The notes under the pieces were generated by a model. It made no database searches and was not told the DNA's origin. It saw only the letters and a program-made list of their open reading frames with translations. Positions 42,990-51,524 of a DNA stretch of 64,000 nucleotides are shown here, piece by piece (position 1 is the stretch's first letter; each line of letters starts with the position of its first letter). A program made the translations under genes and the position numbers. Source of the DNA: Streptomyces sp. col6 (GTDB taxonomy: Bacteria > Actinomycetota > Actinomycetes > Streptomycetales > Streptomycetaceae); assembly GCF_008042035.1 (NCBI RefSeq), contig NZ_RDBL01000009.1:90784-154783 (forward strand), written 5' to 3'.

Positions 42990-43081
42990 TCGTCGCCTTG
43001 GTGGATTCACGACTCGCTCGCTGGGGCAGAGACGGGGTGCGGGGCGGGGGCTGGCCCAAAGGAAGCGACCGGGGGGGTGCC

Positions 43082-43519
43082 ATGGCAGATGCCGACGAAG
43101 AGGCCGAGGAAGCGGTTGCTCCGGGAGATCGGGGACTGGGGGCGCGGGACGCGCTGCTTACTGAGATGCATAAGACGGCCCGCACATTACGCATCGGGAC
43201 CCGCAATTACGGGGTCACCTACTACCTGAGCCGCATCCTGCTGATCTGCCTGTCGAGTGTCGTGGCGGCTGGGGCGAACCTTGCCGACAGCAAGGGCAAT
43301 TGGATGGTCATCTGGATCCCGGTGCTGGCGGTAGTGGTGGCTGCGATGACTGCGCTCGATACCTGGCTCAAGCCACAGCAGAAGTGGCAGGACTTCATGG
43401 AGTCCCGTGACGCCCTGGCCCTCCTCGTCATCGACTTCCGTCACGGCCTCCCCTTCGAGGAGGCACATCTCCGCTTCAGCGACCTGCGCGAGCAGCACCG
43501 CACTCGCAACATTTTTTGA
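43082..43519 (+). CDS. SLATT/DUF4231-like two-TM protein
   Basis: Encodes 145 residues from ATG 43082 with a GGGGGGG stretch upstream. An acidic N-terminus (residues 1-28) and helix LLTEMHKTARTLRIGTR precede two membrane helices: YYLSRILLICLSSVVAAGAN (about 48-67) and WMVIWIPVLAVVVAAMTALD (about 74-93). A cytosolic helix follows, with WLKPQQKWQDFMESRDALAL. This order is typical of SLATT/DUF4231 proteins, which are predicted pore-forming effectors of nucleotide- or NTPase-linked prokaryotic conflict systems. The caspase-STAND gene begins 640 bp downstream on the same strand, which strengthens that reading. Confidence 0.72.
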   Translation: MADADEEAEEAVAPGDRGLGARDALLTEMHKTARTLRIGTRNYGVTYYLSRILLICLSSVVAAGANLADSKGNWMVIWIPVLAVVVAAMTALDTWLKPQQKWQDFMESRDALALLVIDFRHGLPFEEAHLRFSDLREQHRTRNIF

Positions 43520-44162
43520 ACCCCGGAAGGCACCCATGCCCCAGTCCGCAGACGGCCCGAGGCGGATCACGCCCGGCGGCCACCCATTAACCACGCGCCG
43601 GTTCCGGCACACCCAATCACGGCATTTACGCCGGAGACCTCAAGGGCATCCACTTCCAGGAGAGCGCGGGGATCGGACCTCGGCCAGAACTGCTGTTGTT
43701 CGCTTGCACAGCCGGCATGCGTGCACTCACGATCGGTGGCTCAGCACTCGGCGGAAGCGGTAGTCGTCCATCCGGAGGTTCGGCCGCGCCGACTGGTGCG
43801 TGGCCCGAACACCGGCGAGGACGACGAAGACGATGGTCGCCGTAACCGAACCGTCGTGGGTTGAGTCGGTGCCTGTGGCGGTTCTGCGGCTGCGAATCTG
43901 ACCGACGGCGACAGGTCCGGGCGGGGCTTTACCAAGAGCGGGTATCTCGAACGCGAGGCTGCCCTCACGGAAGCGGATTCCTGCCCGCAGTGAACAAGTC
44001 GCCCTGGCAGCCGTCCCCCGGCCGCGGGCCCACCCCCTCCGGGACCCGCGGCCGGCCCGACGCGCAGCAGGACCCCGTTCGAGCGAGTGCGAGCCGTGCG
44101 CGTCCGTCCGTACGCCGTCGCAGACCGCTCGGGGTACTCACGGCGTCCCTTTCCTGGTACTC
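43520..44162. other. intergenic region with two coding-like scraps
   Basis: No intact gene. Plus-strand 43620-43740 reads YAGDLKGIHFQESAGIGPRP and LLFACTAGM; minus-strand 43720-43830 reads TATIVFVVLAGVRATHQSAR then RMDDYRFRRVLSHRS before a stop (a membrane-helix C-terminus). Both look like remnants. The promoter for the caspase-STAND gene should lie in 44000-44160. Confidence 0.4.
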
Positions 44163-46235
44163 ATGTCCTTGGCACAGGGGGTGCGAGTGGAACGTGCGGC
44201 GGCGGGGAAGGCGGAGGCCCGCGTGCTGCTCATGGGCGTCGAGCGCTTCCCCGGACCCGCCGTGACGGCGGACGGGGAGCCGGAACCGGGGGGCGGCGCC
44301 TGGGACCGCCTGCCGTTCATGCCGGGGCTTTTGGACCGGCTGGGTGCCGCGTACGGGGCGCTTTCCTACCGGGTGCTGACCGTCCGCGACCCCGATCGGG
44401 TGGCGGTGCGCGACCACTGGAACAAGGCCTCGGACCAACGCTTCCGCGTCGTCCACGTCATCTCACACGGAGACACTGACCCCGCCGACGACAAGCGGTC
44501 CTGGCACGCGGCCACGCCCGAGCGGATCGCGATGGTGCCCTCGGACGGGGACACCGGTCAGGGCACGGACGTCAGCCATTGGGTCGCCGACGCACACCAG
44601 CAGCCGCTGCCCGTCCTGTTCGTAATCGACCTGTGCCGCGCGGGGCGCGCCGCCCGTCTGGCGCGGCTGACCGCGGTGCCCGAGTCCGAGTTGCGGGCCT
44701 GGGTGATCGCCGCAACGGGCCCCGACGACCCCGCCTACGACGGCGCCTTCAGCACGGGTGTCGCCGAGGTGCTGGAGCAGATCGCCGAGGACGGCCTCGA
44801 CACGGCCCCGTCGCTGCGGTACGTCCGGTGGGACCGGGCGACCGCAGCCATCCAGGACCGGCTGTCCTCCCTCAGCCCCCGCCAGCGGGTGCACGCCACC
44901 CGCGTCGACCCTTCGCAGCCGCTGCCCGAACTGCCGTTCTTCCCGAACCCGAGGTGGAACGGCGATCTGCGGCTGGAGCGGTTGGGATCCCTCGCCGCCC
45001 CGGTGCGGGACTTCGCGGACCCCGGTACGGATCACTTCACCGACCGCGTCGGCGACCACTTCGTGGGCCGGGAAGGCCAGTTGGCCGTACTCGCGCCGTG
45101 GATCGACGACCCCTCGGCCGGCGGGCTGCGGATCGTCACCGGGGCGCCCGGGTCCGGGAAGTCGGCGCTGCTCGGCGCGTTGGTGTGCGCCGGGCACGAG
45201 CAGATCGTGGCCGCTGCCCCCGACATCCGCCGGTACTTGGCGGCACGGCATCCGCACGGAGTGCCGTCCCCCGACCCGGCCCTGGCCGCTGTCCACGCCC
45301 GCGGTCGGAACGTGGACGCCATTCTCACCGCCCTGGCCCTCCAGTGGCGGCTGCCCCCGCCCTCTGAGCCACCGGCCGGCGACGACCGGGGCCCGGCGGC
45401 GCAGTGGACGGTGCCCGACCTGCTCACAGCGGTGCGGGCGCTGCCCGCCCCCCCGCCGCTGGTCCTCGACGCGCTGGACGAAGCCGAGGACCCCGCGGGC
45501 CTGGTCGAGCAGTTCCTGCTCCCTCTGGTCGAGACCGTCCGGTCGGACGGCCTGCCCGCGGTCCGCCTGCTGGTCGGGTCCCGGCGAGGCACGCACCTCG
45601 GCCCGCTGCTGGACTGCGCCGCTGCGTCCCCGGAGTCGGTCCTCGACCTGGACGACGTACCCGCCGGGGAGCTGCGGGCCGACCTCGAGCAGCATCTGGC
45701 CCACGTCCTCGCCGAGTGGCCCGCCTACCGGGCGGCGGCCCATCGTCCGGTGCGAGAGGCCCTGGCCCGGTCGGCGGCTGCCGCCCTGACGCAGGAGCCG
45801 CCCGCCGGGCACGGTTGGGGAGCCTTCCTGGTGGCCCGTGTCTACGCCCGTGTCCTGGAGTCCCTTGACCCGCCGTCGGACGTGCCGGCCGCGACCGCAC
45901 TGGGCGCGCGAGTGCCCCGTACTCTGCCGGACGTCCTCGAACTGGACCTCGGGCAGCGCGCCGACGGTATCCGTCTGCGGGCGGTCCTGACCGCGTTGGC
46001 CTTCGCCAAGGGCGAGGGCTTCCCTTTGGAGGCCGTCCAGGCGGTCGCCCCGGAATTCGCGCCCCGTGAGGAACCCGGTCTCGCCCCCGCGGACGTCCGC
46101 CCGCTGCTCGACGCGGGGAGCTTCTACGTGCGCACGGGCATCGAGACCGACGGATCGACCCTCTACCGCCTGTTCCACCAAGGCCTCGCCGACTATCTGC
46201 GGGCCCGCCCCCACACACCAGGAAGGACCGCATGA
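44163..46235 (+). CDS. caspase-like protease fused to a STAND NTPase
   Basis: Encodes 690 residues. Residues 18-240 form a caspase-family (peptidase C14) domain with the catalytic dyad His102 (VVHVISHGD) and Cys158 (LFVIDLCRAGRAA). A linker with ELPFFPNPRW leads to the NTPase: Walker A GAPGSGKS at 327-334, Walker B LVLDALDE at 433-440, and a sensor-like VRLLVGSRRG, then winged-helix-like sequence ending LYRLFHQGLADYL. In fused relatives that FHQ segment is followed by a helical linker and WD40 repeats; here the protein stops. Probable ligand-triggered protease of a conflict or cell-death system. GTG codons at 44181/44187 are alternative starts because 44163 lacks a clear ribosome binding site. 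Confidence 0.85.
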   Translation: MSLAQGVRVERAAAGKAEARVLLMGVERFPGPAVTADGEPEPGGGAWDRLPFMPGLLDRLGAAYGALSYRVLTVRDPDRVAVRDHWNKASDQRFRVVHVISHGDTDPADDKRSWHAATPERIAMVPSDGDTGQGTDVSHWVADAHQQPLPVLFVIDLCRAGRAARLARLTAVPESELRAWVIAATGPDDPAYDGAFSTGVAEVLEQIAEDGLDTAPSLRYVRWDRATAAIQDRLSSLSPRQRVHATRVDPSQPLPELPFFPNPRWNGDLRLERLGSLAAPVRDFADPGTDHFTDRVGDHFVGREGQLAVLAPWIDDPSAGGLRIVTGAPGSGKSALLGALVCAGHEQIVAAAPDIRRYLAARHPHGVPSPDPALAAVHARGRNVDAILTALALQWRLPPPSEPPAGDDRGPAAQWTVPDLLTAVRALPAPPPLVLDALDEAEDPAGLVEQFLLPLVETVRSDGLPAVRLLVGSRRGTHLGPLLDCAAASPESVLDLDDVPAGELRADLEQHLAHVLAEWPAYRAAAHRPVREALARSAAAALTQEPPAGHGWGAFLVARVYARVLESLDPPSDVPAATALGARVPRTLPDVLELDLGQRADGIRLRAVLTALAFAKGEGFPLEAVQAVAPEFAPREEPGLAPADVRPLLDAGSFYVRTGIETDGSTLYRLFHQGLADYLRARPHTPGRTA

Positions 46236-47068
46236 GGATCCTCGGCATCCACGGCATCGGCAACCACCGCCCGGACGAGACCCCGCAAGACGCGGCCAGC
46301 AACCTGTCGGCAATCTGGTCCCGGCACCTGGGGCCGGCCGTCGCGGCCGGGACCGTGGTCGAGGTGGTCTACTACGCCGACCTGCTGCGCGGCCCGGTCC
46401 AGCAGGGCGGTGCTGCCACGACGGCGCAGCTCACCGACGAGGAAGCGCTGGTGGTCCTGGAAATCCTCGCCCACCACCGGCCCCCGGCCCAGCCCCAGCC
46501 GTCCCGCCGGGTGCCCCAGGGCCGGTTGACCCAGCTCCTGCGGGACCAGGTCGCCGAGGTCGCGGAATCGTGGGCGTGCCCGGCCAGGCTCGTCGACCGG
46601 GCGATGGCGCGCTGGGCCAAGGAGGTCGTCGCCTACCTGACGCCGGGCCCGGCCCGCGAGGCGGTGCAGGAGCGGCTGCACGCGGCGCTGGACCGGCACC
46701 AGCCCGACATCCTGATCGCCCATTCCCTGGGCTCGGTGGTCGCCTACGAGACCCTCCACCGGGAGGACGCCCCGCCCGTAGCACTGTGGCTGACGCTCGG
46801 CTCCCCGCTGGCACTGCGCGGCGTGGTCTTCGACCGGCTCGTCCCCGCCCCCGTCGACGGCCGCGGCAGCCGCCCGTCGGCCGCAGGATGCTGGGCGAAC
46901 GTAGCCGACCCCGGCGACCTGGTCGCCATACCGGCCAAGGGGATCTCCCAGCGGTTCCGCGGAGTCGAAAGCGACGAGGAGTGCGTCATCAACCGCCTCG
47001 ACTTCCACAGCGCGTCCCGCTACCTGGCGAGCGGCGCGGTCGCCCGTCTCCTGGGGAGCGTACGCTGA
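46232..47068 (+). CDS. alpha/beta hydrolase coupled to the caspase-STAND gene
   Basis: Encodes 278 residues. Its ATG overlaps the caspase-STAND stop (ATGA), implying coupled synthesis. ILGIHGIGNHRP is the oxyanion block; the nucleophile elbow AHSLGSVVAYETL carries the serine. VADPGDLVAIPAKG offers the acid and DFHSASRYL the histidine, so a full triad is present. The architecture resembles lipase/PGAP1-like hydrolases with a large insertion (residues 60-130). Hydrolases of this fold act as lipid-degrading effectors in several immune-type operons. A second effector or regulatory subunit for the caspase system is plausible. Confidence 0.8.
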   Translation: MRILGIHGIGNHRPDETPQDAASNLSAIWSRHLGPAVAAGTVVEVVYYADLLRGPVQQGGAATTAQLTDEEALVVLEILAHHRPPAQPQPSRRVPQGRLTQLLRDQVAEVAESWACPARLVDRAMARWAKEVVAYLTPGPAREAVQERLHAALDRHQPDILIAHSLGSVVAYETLHREDAPPVALWLTLGSPLALRGVVFDRLVPAPVDGRGSRPSAAGCWANVADPGDLVAIPAKGISQRFRGVESDEECVINRLDFHSASRYLASGAVARLLGSVR

Positions 47069-47080
47069 CCACGCGGCGAC

Positions 47081-49015
47081 CTATGCCTGCGGAGCGCCGC
47101 GCGGCAGCTCGAAGACCACCACGTCCGAGCCCAGGGCCATCAGCAGGGCGCCCGGTTCGCCCGGCGCGTCGGACACCGCGGTCAGGTCCCCGACCCCGCG
47201 CAACACCGGCCACACGTCCACACAGGTCCCGCGGGCCAGGTCCCAAGTCCGCAACGTGCCGTCCGAGCCCGCGCTGAAGGCGAACGCCCGCCCGTCGGCC
47301 TCTACGCACGCCACGGCGGTCACCCGCTCCGTGTGGCCGGTGAGGGTAAAGAGCTCCCGTCCGGTCGCGGCGTCCTGGACCGCGACCGCCCCGTCCGTGC
47401 CGGGCACGAGCCGGACCTCCATACCGTCCACGACAGCCGACGTCCCCGCCACGGCAACGGGCTCCGCCCCGGACCCAAGGTCGACCGGGTCGCCCGTACG
47501 CGCGTCCCATCCCCGCACGCGCTTGTCACCGGAGGAGCCGGAGCCGGTGCTCAGCACCACCGCCCGATCCCCGACGCGCGCATACACAACCGATCGCACC
47601 GGGTCGCTGTGGCCGGGCAGCGCGTCGCCGACCGGGGCCTCGCCCAGGGCCCACACCAGCATCAGGCCCCGGCGGTCGGCGGTCGCGGCCACGGGCCGGC
47701 CGGCCACCGTGGCGCAGGCGACGTCGACCACGGTGTCGGTGTGCAGCCGCCACGGCTCAGCGTACGGCGTGCCGTCCAGCATGTTCCAGATCCGAACGGT
47801 GGTGTCGTAGCCACCCGTCACCGCAACCGGCACGCCCCGTACGACGGTGCAGTCCACCGCGTACAGCGTGTCGTTGTGGGCCCGCTCCACGGTGTGCAGC
47901 AGTCGGCCCGGCCCGGTGAGGTCGAAGAACTGCACGGCCCGGCCGCCCACGACCGCCGCGAGCGCGCGGCCGTCCACGGAGGTGCACGCGGCGGCGGCCC
48001 GGCCGGGCGGGCACGGCAGCGGCTCGCCGTGCCGCTGTCCGGTGCGCAGGTTCCAGCGGACCAGACCTGCGGATCCCGCTCCGACGGCCATCGGGGCGCC
48101 GTCGTCCTCGTAGCAGGCCAGAGCGGAAGGGCTGCCGCCCGCGTCCGGCAGGGCGTCGCCTCGCCAGTCGCGCGCGGCCAGGCTCCACACACGGGGACCG
48201 GTCTCCGCGAACTGCTGCGCGATCAGGACCACCGGCTCGCCGTCGATGACCGTGCAGGCCAGATGCGGAACCCCGTAGCGGGTCGGCACCTGGCACACGT
48301 GCGTGCCGCCGTCGTCATCCGCGTCCCACACCTGTACCGTGCCGTCGAACTCGGCGCTGACCAGCAGCCCGTGGCCATCGATGGCGCTCACCGAGGCCGT
48401 CCTCCACACCACCTCGCTGTGGCCCCACAACCGATGGCCGACGAACCTGCCACTGAGCAGGTCCCATACCCGCACCCGCCCGTTCCACCCGCCGGTCACC
48501 AGGGCCGGGCGGCCCGCCACCTGAGCCCGTGCGACCGCGGTCACCGTCTGGGACGCGCCCGAGGTGCTGTCGCGCAGCGCGCTGTTCATCCGGCTCCCGG
48601 TACGCCAGCGCGGCCGGGGGGCCCCGGGGCCCAGCCCTGCGGCGAGCGCCTCGGCCAGTGGCCCGAGGCGGTAACCGTGGGCGTCCAGGGCGAGGACGGC
48701 CCGCCGGTCGCGCGGCGTCATGAACCGGTGGACTCCGAGGCCGGCCCGGTAGACGGCGACGGCCTCGGCCGCGTCCTGCGACCGGGCGAGGTCGAGGGCA
48801 GGCACGAGCGTGCCCGGGTCGGCGTGCACCAGGAACTCGGCATCGGTCAACAACTCGTCGGCCCGCCCCGCGTCGAGGGCGTGCTCGACGGCATGCCGCC
48901 GCAGGTACGGGAGCGCCCCGGCCCACGCGCTCCCGTCGTCGCCGTCGGGCTTCAGCAGCCCCAGCAACCGCCCCAGCACGGCGGCGGCGGCCTCGCTCTC
49001 CTCCTCCATCCTCAT
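47081..49015 (-). CDS. WD40-repeat protein carrying the STAND linker domain (detached sensor)
   Basis: Encodes 644 residues from ATG 49015 (GGAGGGG 8 bp upstream); a longer in-frame N-terminus is possible but looks non-coding. Residues 10-125 are helical (VLGRLLGLLKPDG, PYLRRHAVEHALDAGRADEL, FLVHADPGTLVPALDLARSQ). I recognise this as the segment that links the NTPase to WD40 repeats in fused Streptomyces caspase-STAND-WD40 proteins. Residues 150-640 hold about ten WD40-like blades, such as GGWNGRVRVWDL, SAEFDGTVQVWD, GGYDTTVRIWNM and SAGSDGTLRTWDL. It is convergent with the caspase/hydrolase genes, 12 bp away. Likely the sensing half of a split receptor. The 300 bp upstream (49016-49315) contain no gene. 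Confidence 0.85.
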   Translation of the reverse strand: MRMEEESEAAAAVLGRLLGLLKPDGDDGSAWAGALPYLRRHAVEHALDAGRADELLTDAEFLVHADPGTLVPALDLARSQDAAEAVAVYRAGLGVHRFMTPRDRRAVLALDAHGYRLGPLAEALAAGLGPGAPRPRWRTGSRMNSALRDSTSGASQTVTAVARAQVAGRPALVTGGWNGRVRVWDLLSGRFVGHRLWGHSEVVWRTASVSAIDGHGLLVSAEFDGTVQVWDADDDGGTHVCQVPTRYGVPHLACTVIDGEPVVLIAQQFAETGPRVWSLAARDWRGDALPDAGGSPSALACYEDDGAPMAVGAGSAGLVRWNLRTGQRHGEPLPCPPGRAAAACTSVDGRALAAVVGGRAVQFFDLTGPGRLLHTVERAHNDTLYAVDCTVVRGVPVAVTGGYDTTVRIWNMLDGTPYAEPWRLHTDTVVDVACATVAGRPVAATADRRGLMLVWALGEAPVGDALPGHSDPVRSVVYARVGDRAVVLSTGSGSSGDKRVRGWDARTGDPVDLGSGAEPVAVAGTSAVVDGMEVRLVPGTDGAVAVQDAATGRELFTLTGHTERVTAVACVEADGRAFAFSAGSDGTLRTWDLARGTCVDVWPVLRGVGDLTAVSDAPGEPGALLMALGSDVVVFELPRGAPQA

Positions 49016-49315
49016 TGGCTTCCCCTCCACCGGGTGCCCTATCCGGCCTCGGGACCGGTATTCCCGCATGTTGAGGTGTTGCAGATTCTCTGACGTTTGC
49101 AGCTTGACCATGCTGAGTAGCCGGGGCTTCCTGCTGATCACTCTGCGCCGTCGTGACCGGGCTCGTAGGTCGGGATCGTCCAGCGCATCGTTGCCCGGTC
49201 CGCGGGCCCAGGCTGAAGAGTCACGGGAGAGACCTGCCCGAAGCGGCGTTCGCCGCGATGTCGCATTCCTTCGTGGCCGTGAGGAACTCCTCCTGCCCGT
49301 GCCGGCCGTGTGCGC

Positions 49316-50239
49316 TTACTGCTCGGTCTTGGCTTGTGGCTTCCCCTCCTCGGCGCGGGCGGTATCAAGCCCGAACACCTTGTCGACGTCTAGGTTGATG
49401 TGTTCCTTCTCCGTGCCGAGCGGGACCAGCTCGTTGGTCCGGCGCAGGAATGACTGCAGGGCGGCTCGGGGCGCCTCCAGCAGGGCCGTTCCCTCAGGGG
49501 AGTTGAGGGAAATGCAGATGGTCTTGGAGCCGGCGCTCATGGACGGCCAGATCTTCACGTCGCCGGCACCCGCGTGAGTACGCAGTCCTGCCGTGATGAT
49601 TTCCCGGCCGAAGACCCACGTCGGGTGTTCGCTCTGACCCGTGTGAAAGATCGCCTCGACCGCATAGGGGTCTGATGTCCGGTACCGGAACTCGGCAGGC
49701 ACAGGAAGGGGCGGAGCATCAGGCACCACAAGACGAAGGATCGTCTCGCAGGCCACTTCGGCGACGTCCGTCTCGCGGTGGGTCACCACCTTCCAGTCGG
49801 CAGCGACCCATTTCCCGGTGCCTGTGCCTCGCCAGTGATCGAGCCGTTCGTCGAGGAACGTGCGGATCCGGCCGGAGGACTTCGCCGACCCCTGGTCAGC
49901 TCGGGGGGTACGCGACTTCTTTTGCGTCTGCTCGGCGTGCAGGTCCCTGCGGTGCCGGGCGATGCGGCGCATCGTCTCAGCGCTGGTTCGTGCCTGCAGG
50001 GCTGCGGCTGCGGGAGTGGAGAGCGAGGAGCGCTGCAGTTGGGCCACGAAGTCGAGGGCGTCCAAGGCCTTCGGGCAGGAGCTCAGGTCAGGGGCATGAC
50101 CTTGCACGAGCTCCTGGTGCAGGTCGGTGAGTTCCTGCAGACAGGCACGGAATCGGTCGGAACCAGAAGCCCGTGCGACCTGCTGGATTCTCACGATGGC
50201 CTGGGCGACACCGTCGATGGTCAGTGTCTCTCGCATCAT
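49316..50239 (-). CDS. SsgA-like (SALP) domain protein with an N-terminal extension
   Basis: Encodes 307 residues. From about residue 150 on it has the SsgA/SsgB fold of sporulation regulators: VPAEFRYRTSDPYAVEAIFH, PTWVFGREIITAGL, GDVKIWPSMSAGSKTICISL and FLRRTNELVPLGTEKEHINL parallel known SALPs (FRIPVELRYEVGDPYAIRMTF in SsgA, in shorter form). Usual SALPs are about 130-150 residues; this one carries about 150 extra N-terminal residues, helical and hydrophilic. Its start overlaps the upstream sigma-like gene stop (ATGA). SALPs steer septum placement and peptidoglycan remodelling; this pairing is unusual. Confidence 0.82.
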   Translation of the reverse strand: MMRETLTIDGVAQAIVRIQQVARASGSDRFRACLQELTDLHQELVQGHAPDLSSCPKALDALDFVAQLQRSSLSTPAAAALQARTSAETMRRIARHRRDLHAEQTQKKSRTPRADQGSAKSSGRIRTFLDERLDHWRGTGTGKWVAADWKVVTHRETDVAEVACETILRLVVPDAPPLPVPAEFRYRTSDPYAVEAIFHTGQSEHPTWVFGREIITAGLRTHAGAGDVKIWPSMSAGSKTICISLNSPEGTALLEAPRAALQSFLRRTNELVPLGTEKEHINLDVDKVFGLDTARAEEGKPQAKTEQ

Positions 50240-51123
50240 GCGTCCTCCATTCCGTTTCGCTTCGCTGAGGAACCGGATTCCTCTGGTGGGCCGCCCTGTT
50301 GCCGCGGGGGGTTCTTGCGCAGCCGGGACAGCCGCATCGAGACGGCCGCCGCGGACATCTGCAGGTGCTCGCCGATCTCCTGCATGGTGTAGTCCCTCAT
50401 GGACAGGAAGAGCGCCGTCCTGGTCTCGTCGTTCTTCACCTGGCCGAGCAACCGCTGGACGACGTCGTGTCCGATGGCCTGAGCCTCCGGGCCGGCTTCG
50501 GGGGCGGGCACAGCATGCAGCGCTTCCGCGCCCTCAGCCGAACATTCCGGATGACGAGTACGCTCCGATGCCCACCGGTCGAATACGCCACCGAACTCGC
50601 CGAGGACGGCCCCGACGAAGTACGTCTTCAGCGATGCGCCGCCGTTCGGACACCAGCCGCCGCCGATCAGCGCATGCTCGCGGAACACTCGCAGTCCCCG
50701 GGCGATGGCCTCGCAGACCAGTCCCTCACGCTCGTCGTGGTCACTGCGCAGCACCTCCACGTTCTGATCGGTACGTCGCCGTACTGGGCGGCCGCGTTTT
50801 GCGCAGTTCACGAAGACCTCTCCCGTATAGAGCCAGGCCAGCATGATCGGGTGCGCGTACGCGGCGAGATCGTGCGCGAAGAGCTCCCAGGCGATGCCGC
50901 TGAATTCGGCTTCAGCCAGCTTCCTGCAGAGAGCGGAGTCTTCGTCCGCCCTTTCCGCGTCGGCGGCGACAGCCTGCCGCACCGCCTCTTGCAGAGCGGC
51001 CTGGTTCTCGTCGATCTGTACCTGGAAGAGCTGCTGTGGGCCGGGACCGTCGGACGTTGCGCGCGTAGTCGGCGGCCCCGAGGGTGTTCTCGAAGGGGAC
51101 TCACCGAAGGGATCTTCCTGCAT
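50236..51123 (-). CDS. sigma-factor-like HTH protein
   Basis: Encodes 295 residues; GGGAGAGG precedes ATG 51123. Residues 1-75 are a hydrophilic, Gln/Ala-rich helical region. Residues 80-205 resemble sigma region 2 (LAAYAHPIMLAWLYTGEVFV, GLRVFREHALIGGGWCPNGG, ASLKTYFVGAVLGEF). Residues 225-270 are a region-4 HTH (MQEIGEHLQMSAAAVSMRLS). The WxPxxGASLKTYFVG block is typical of Streptomyces ECF-like sigma proteins. Overlaps the SALP gene by 4 bp, so both are co-translated; the sigma factor may transcribe its own operon or sporulation targets. Confidence 0.8.
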   Translation of the reverse strand: MQEDPFGESPSRTPSGPPTTRATSDGPGPQQLFQVQIDENQAALQEAVRQAVAADAERADEDSALCRKLAEAEFSGIAWELFAHDLAAYAHPIMLAWLYTGEVFVNCAKRGRPVRRRTDQNVEVLRSDHDEREGLVCEAIARGLRVFREHALIGGGWCPNGGASLKTYFVGAVLGEFGGVFDRWASERTRHPECSAEGAEALHAVPAPEAGPEAQAIGHDVVQRLLGQVKNDETRTALFLSMRDYTMQEIGEHLQMSAAAVSMRLSRLRKNPPRQQGGPPEESGSSAKRNGMEDA

Positions 51124-51276
51124 GCCTCTCCCTGAACGGACTGATTCTGGTGATACCGACGGGTCCTAGAGGGAGAGGCCCCGCAGAGCTAACGCTGATG
51201 TGAAAGAAACATCCGGACGGGTACATCAGCACCATGGGCGTGAGGCACCGGCGCTGCCGCTCTCTAGGACAACACC

Positions 51277-51504
51277 ATGACTCAGACACTCGTCACGGCC
51301 GCCGCCACAGTCCTCGCCGTCATCGCCGCGCTCGAACATTTGCCTGTAGCGCTTACTCGTCTCGTCCGGTCATGCGGTCCCCTGGTTCAAGCATGGCGGG
51401 AACTTTGGCGCATGGGACAGAGCAACGGCAGCTGCCTGCAGACCGAAGACCGTTCTGGCCCGGACGCCTCGGCAGTTGGCGACACCCGCGACTCACGCAG
51501 GTGA
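51277..51504 (+). CDS. small membrane protein, possibly truncated
   Basis: Encodes 75 residues from ATG 51277 with AGGA upstream. One N-terminal membrane helix (LVTAAATVLAVIAALEHLPV) is followed by a basic segment (RLVRSCGPLVQAWRELWR). The C-terminal 30 residues are polar and low in complexity, and the frame ends just before the IS end at about 51525. The original C-terminus may have been lost. Divergent from the sigma-factor gene. Confidence 0.45.
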   Translation: MTQTLVTAAATVLAVIAALEHLPVALTRLVRSCGPLVQAWRELWRMGQSNGSCLQTEDRSGPDASAVGDTRDSRR

Positions 51505-51524
51505 TGCTCGCCTCGGCTGGCTTA

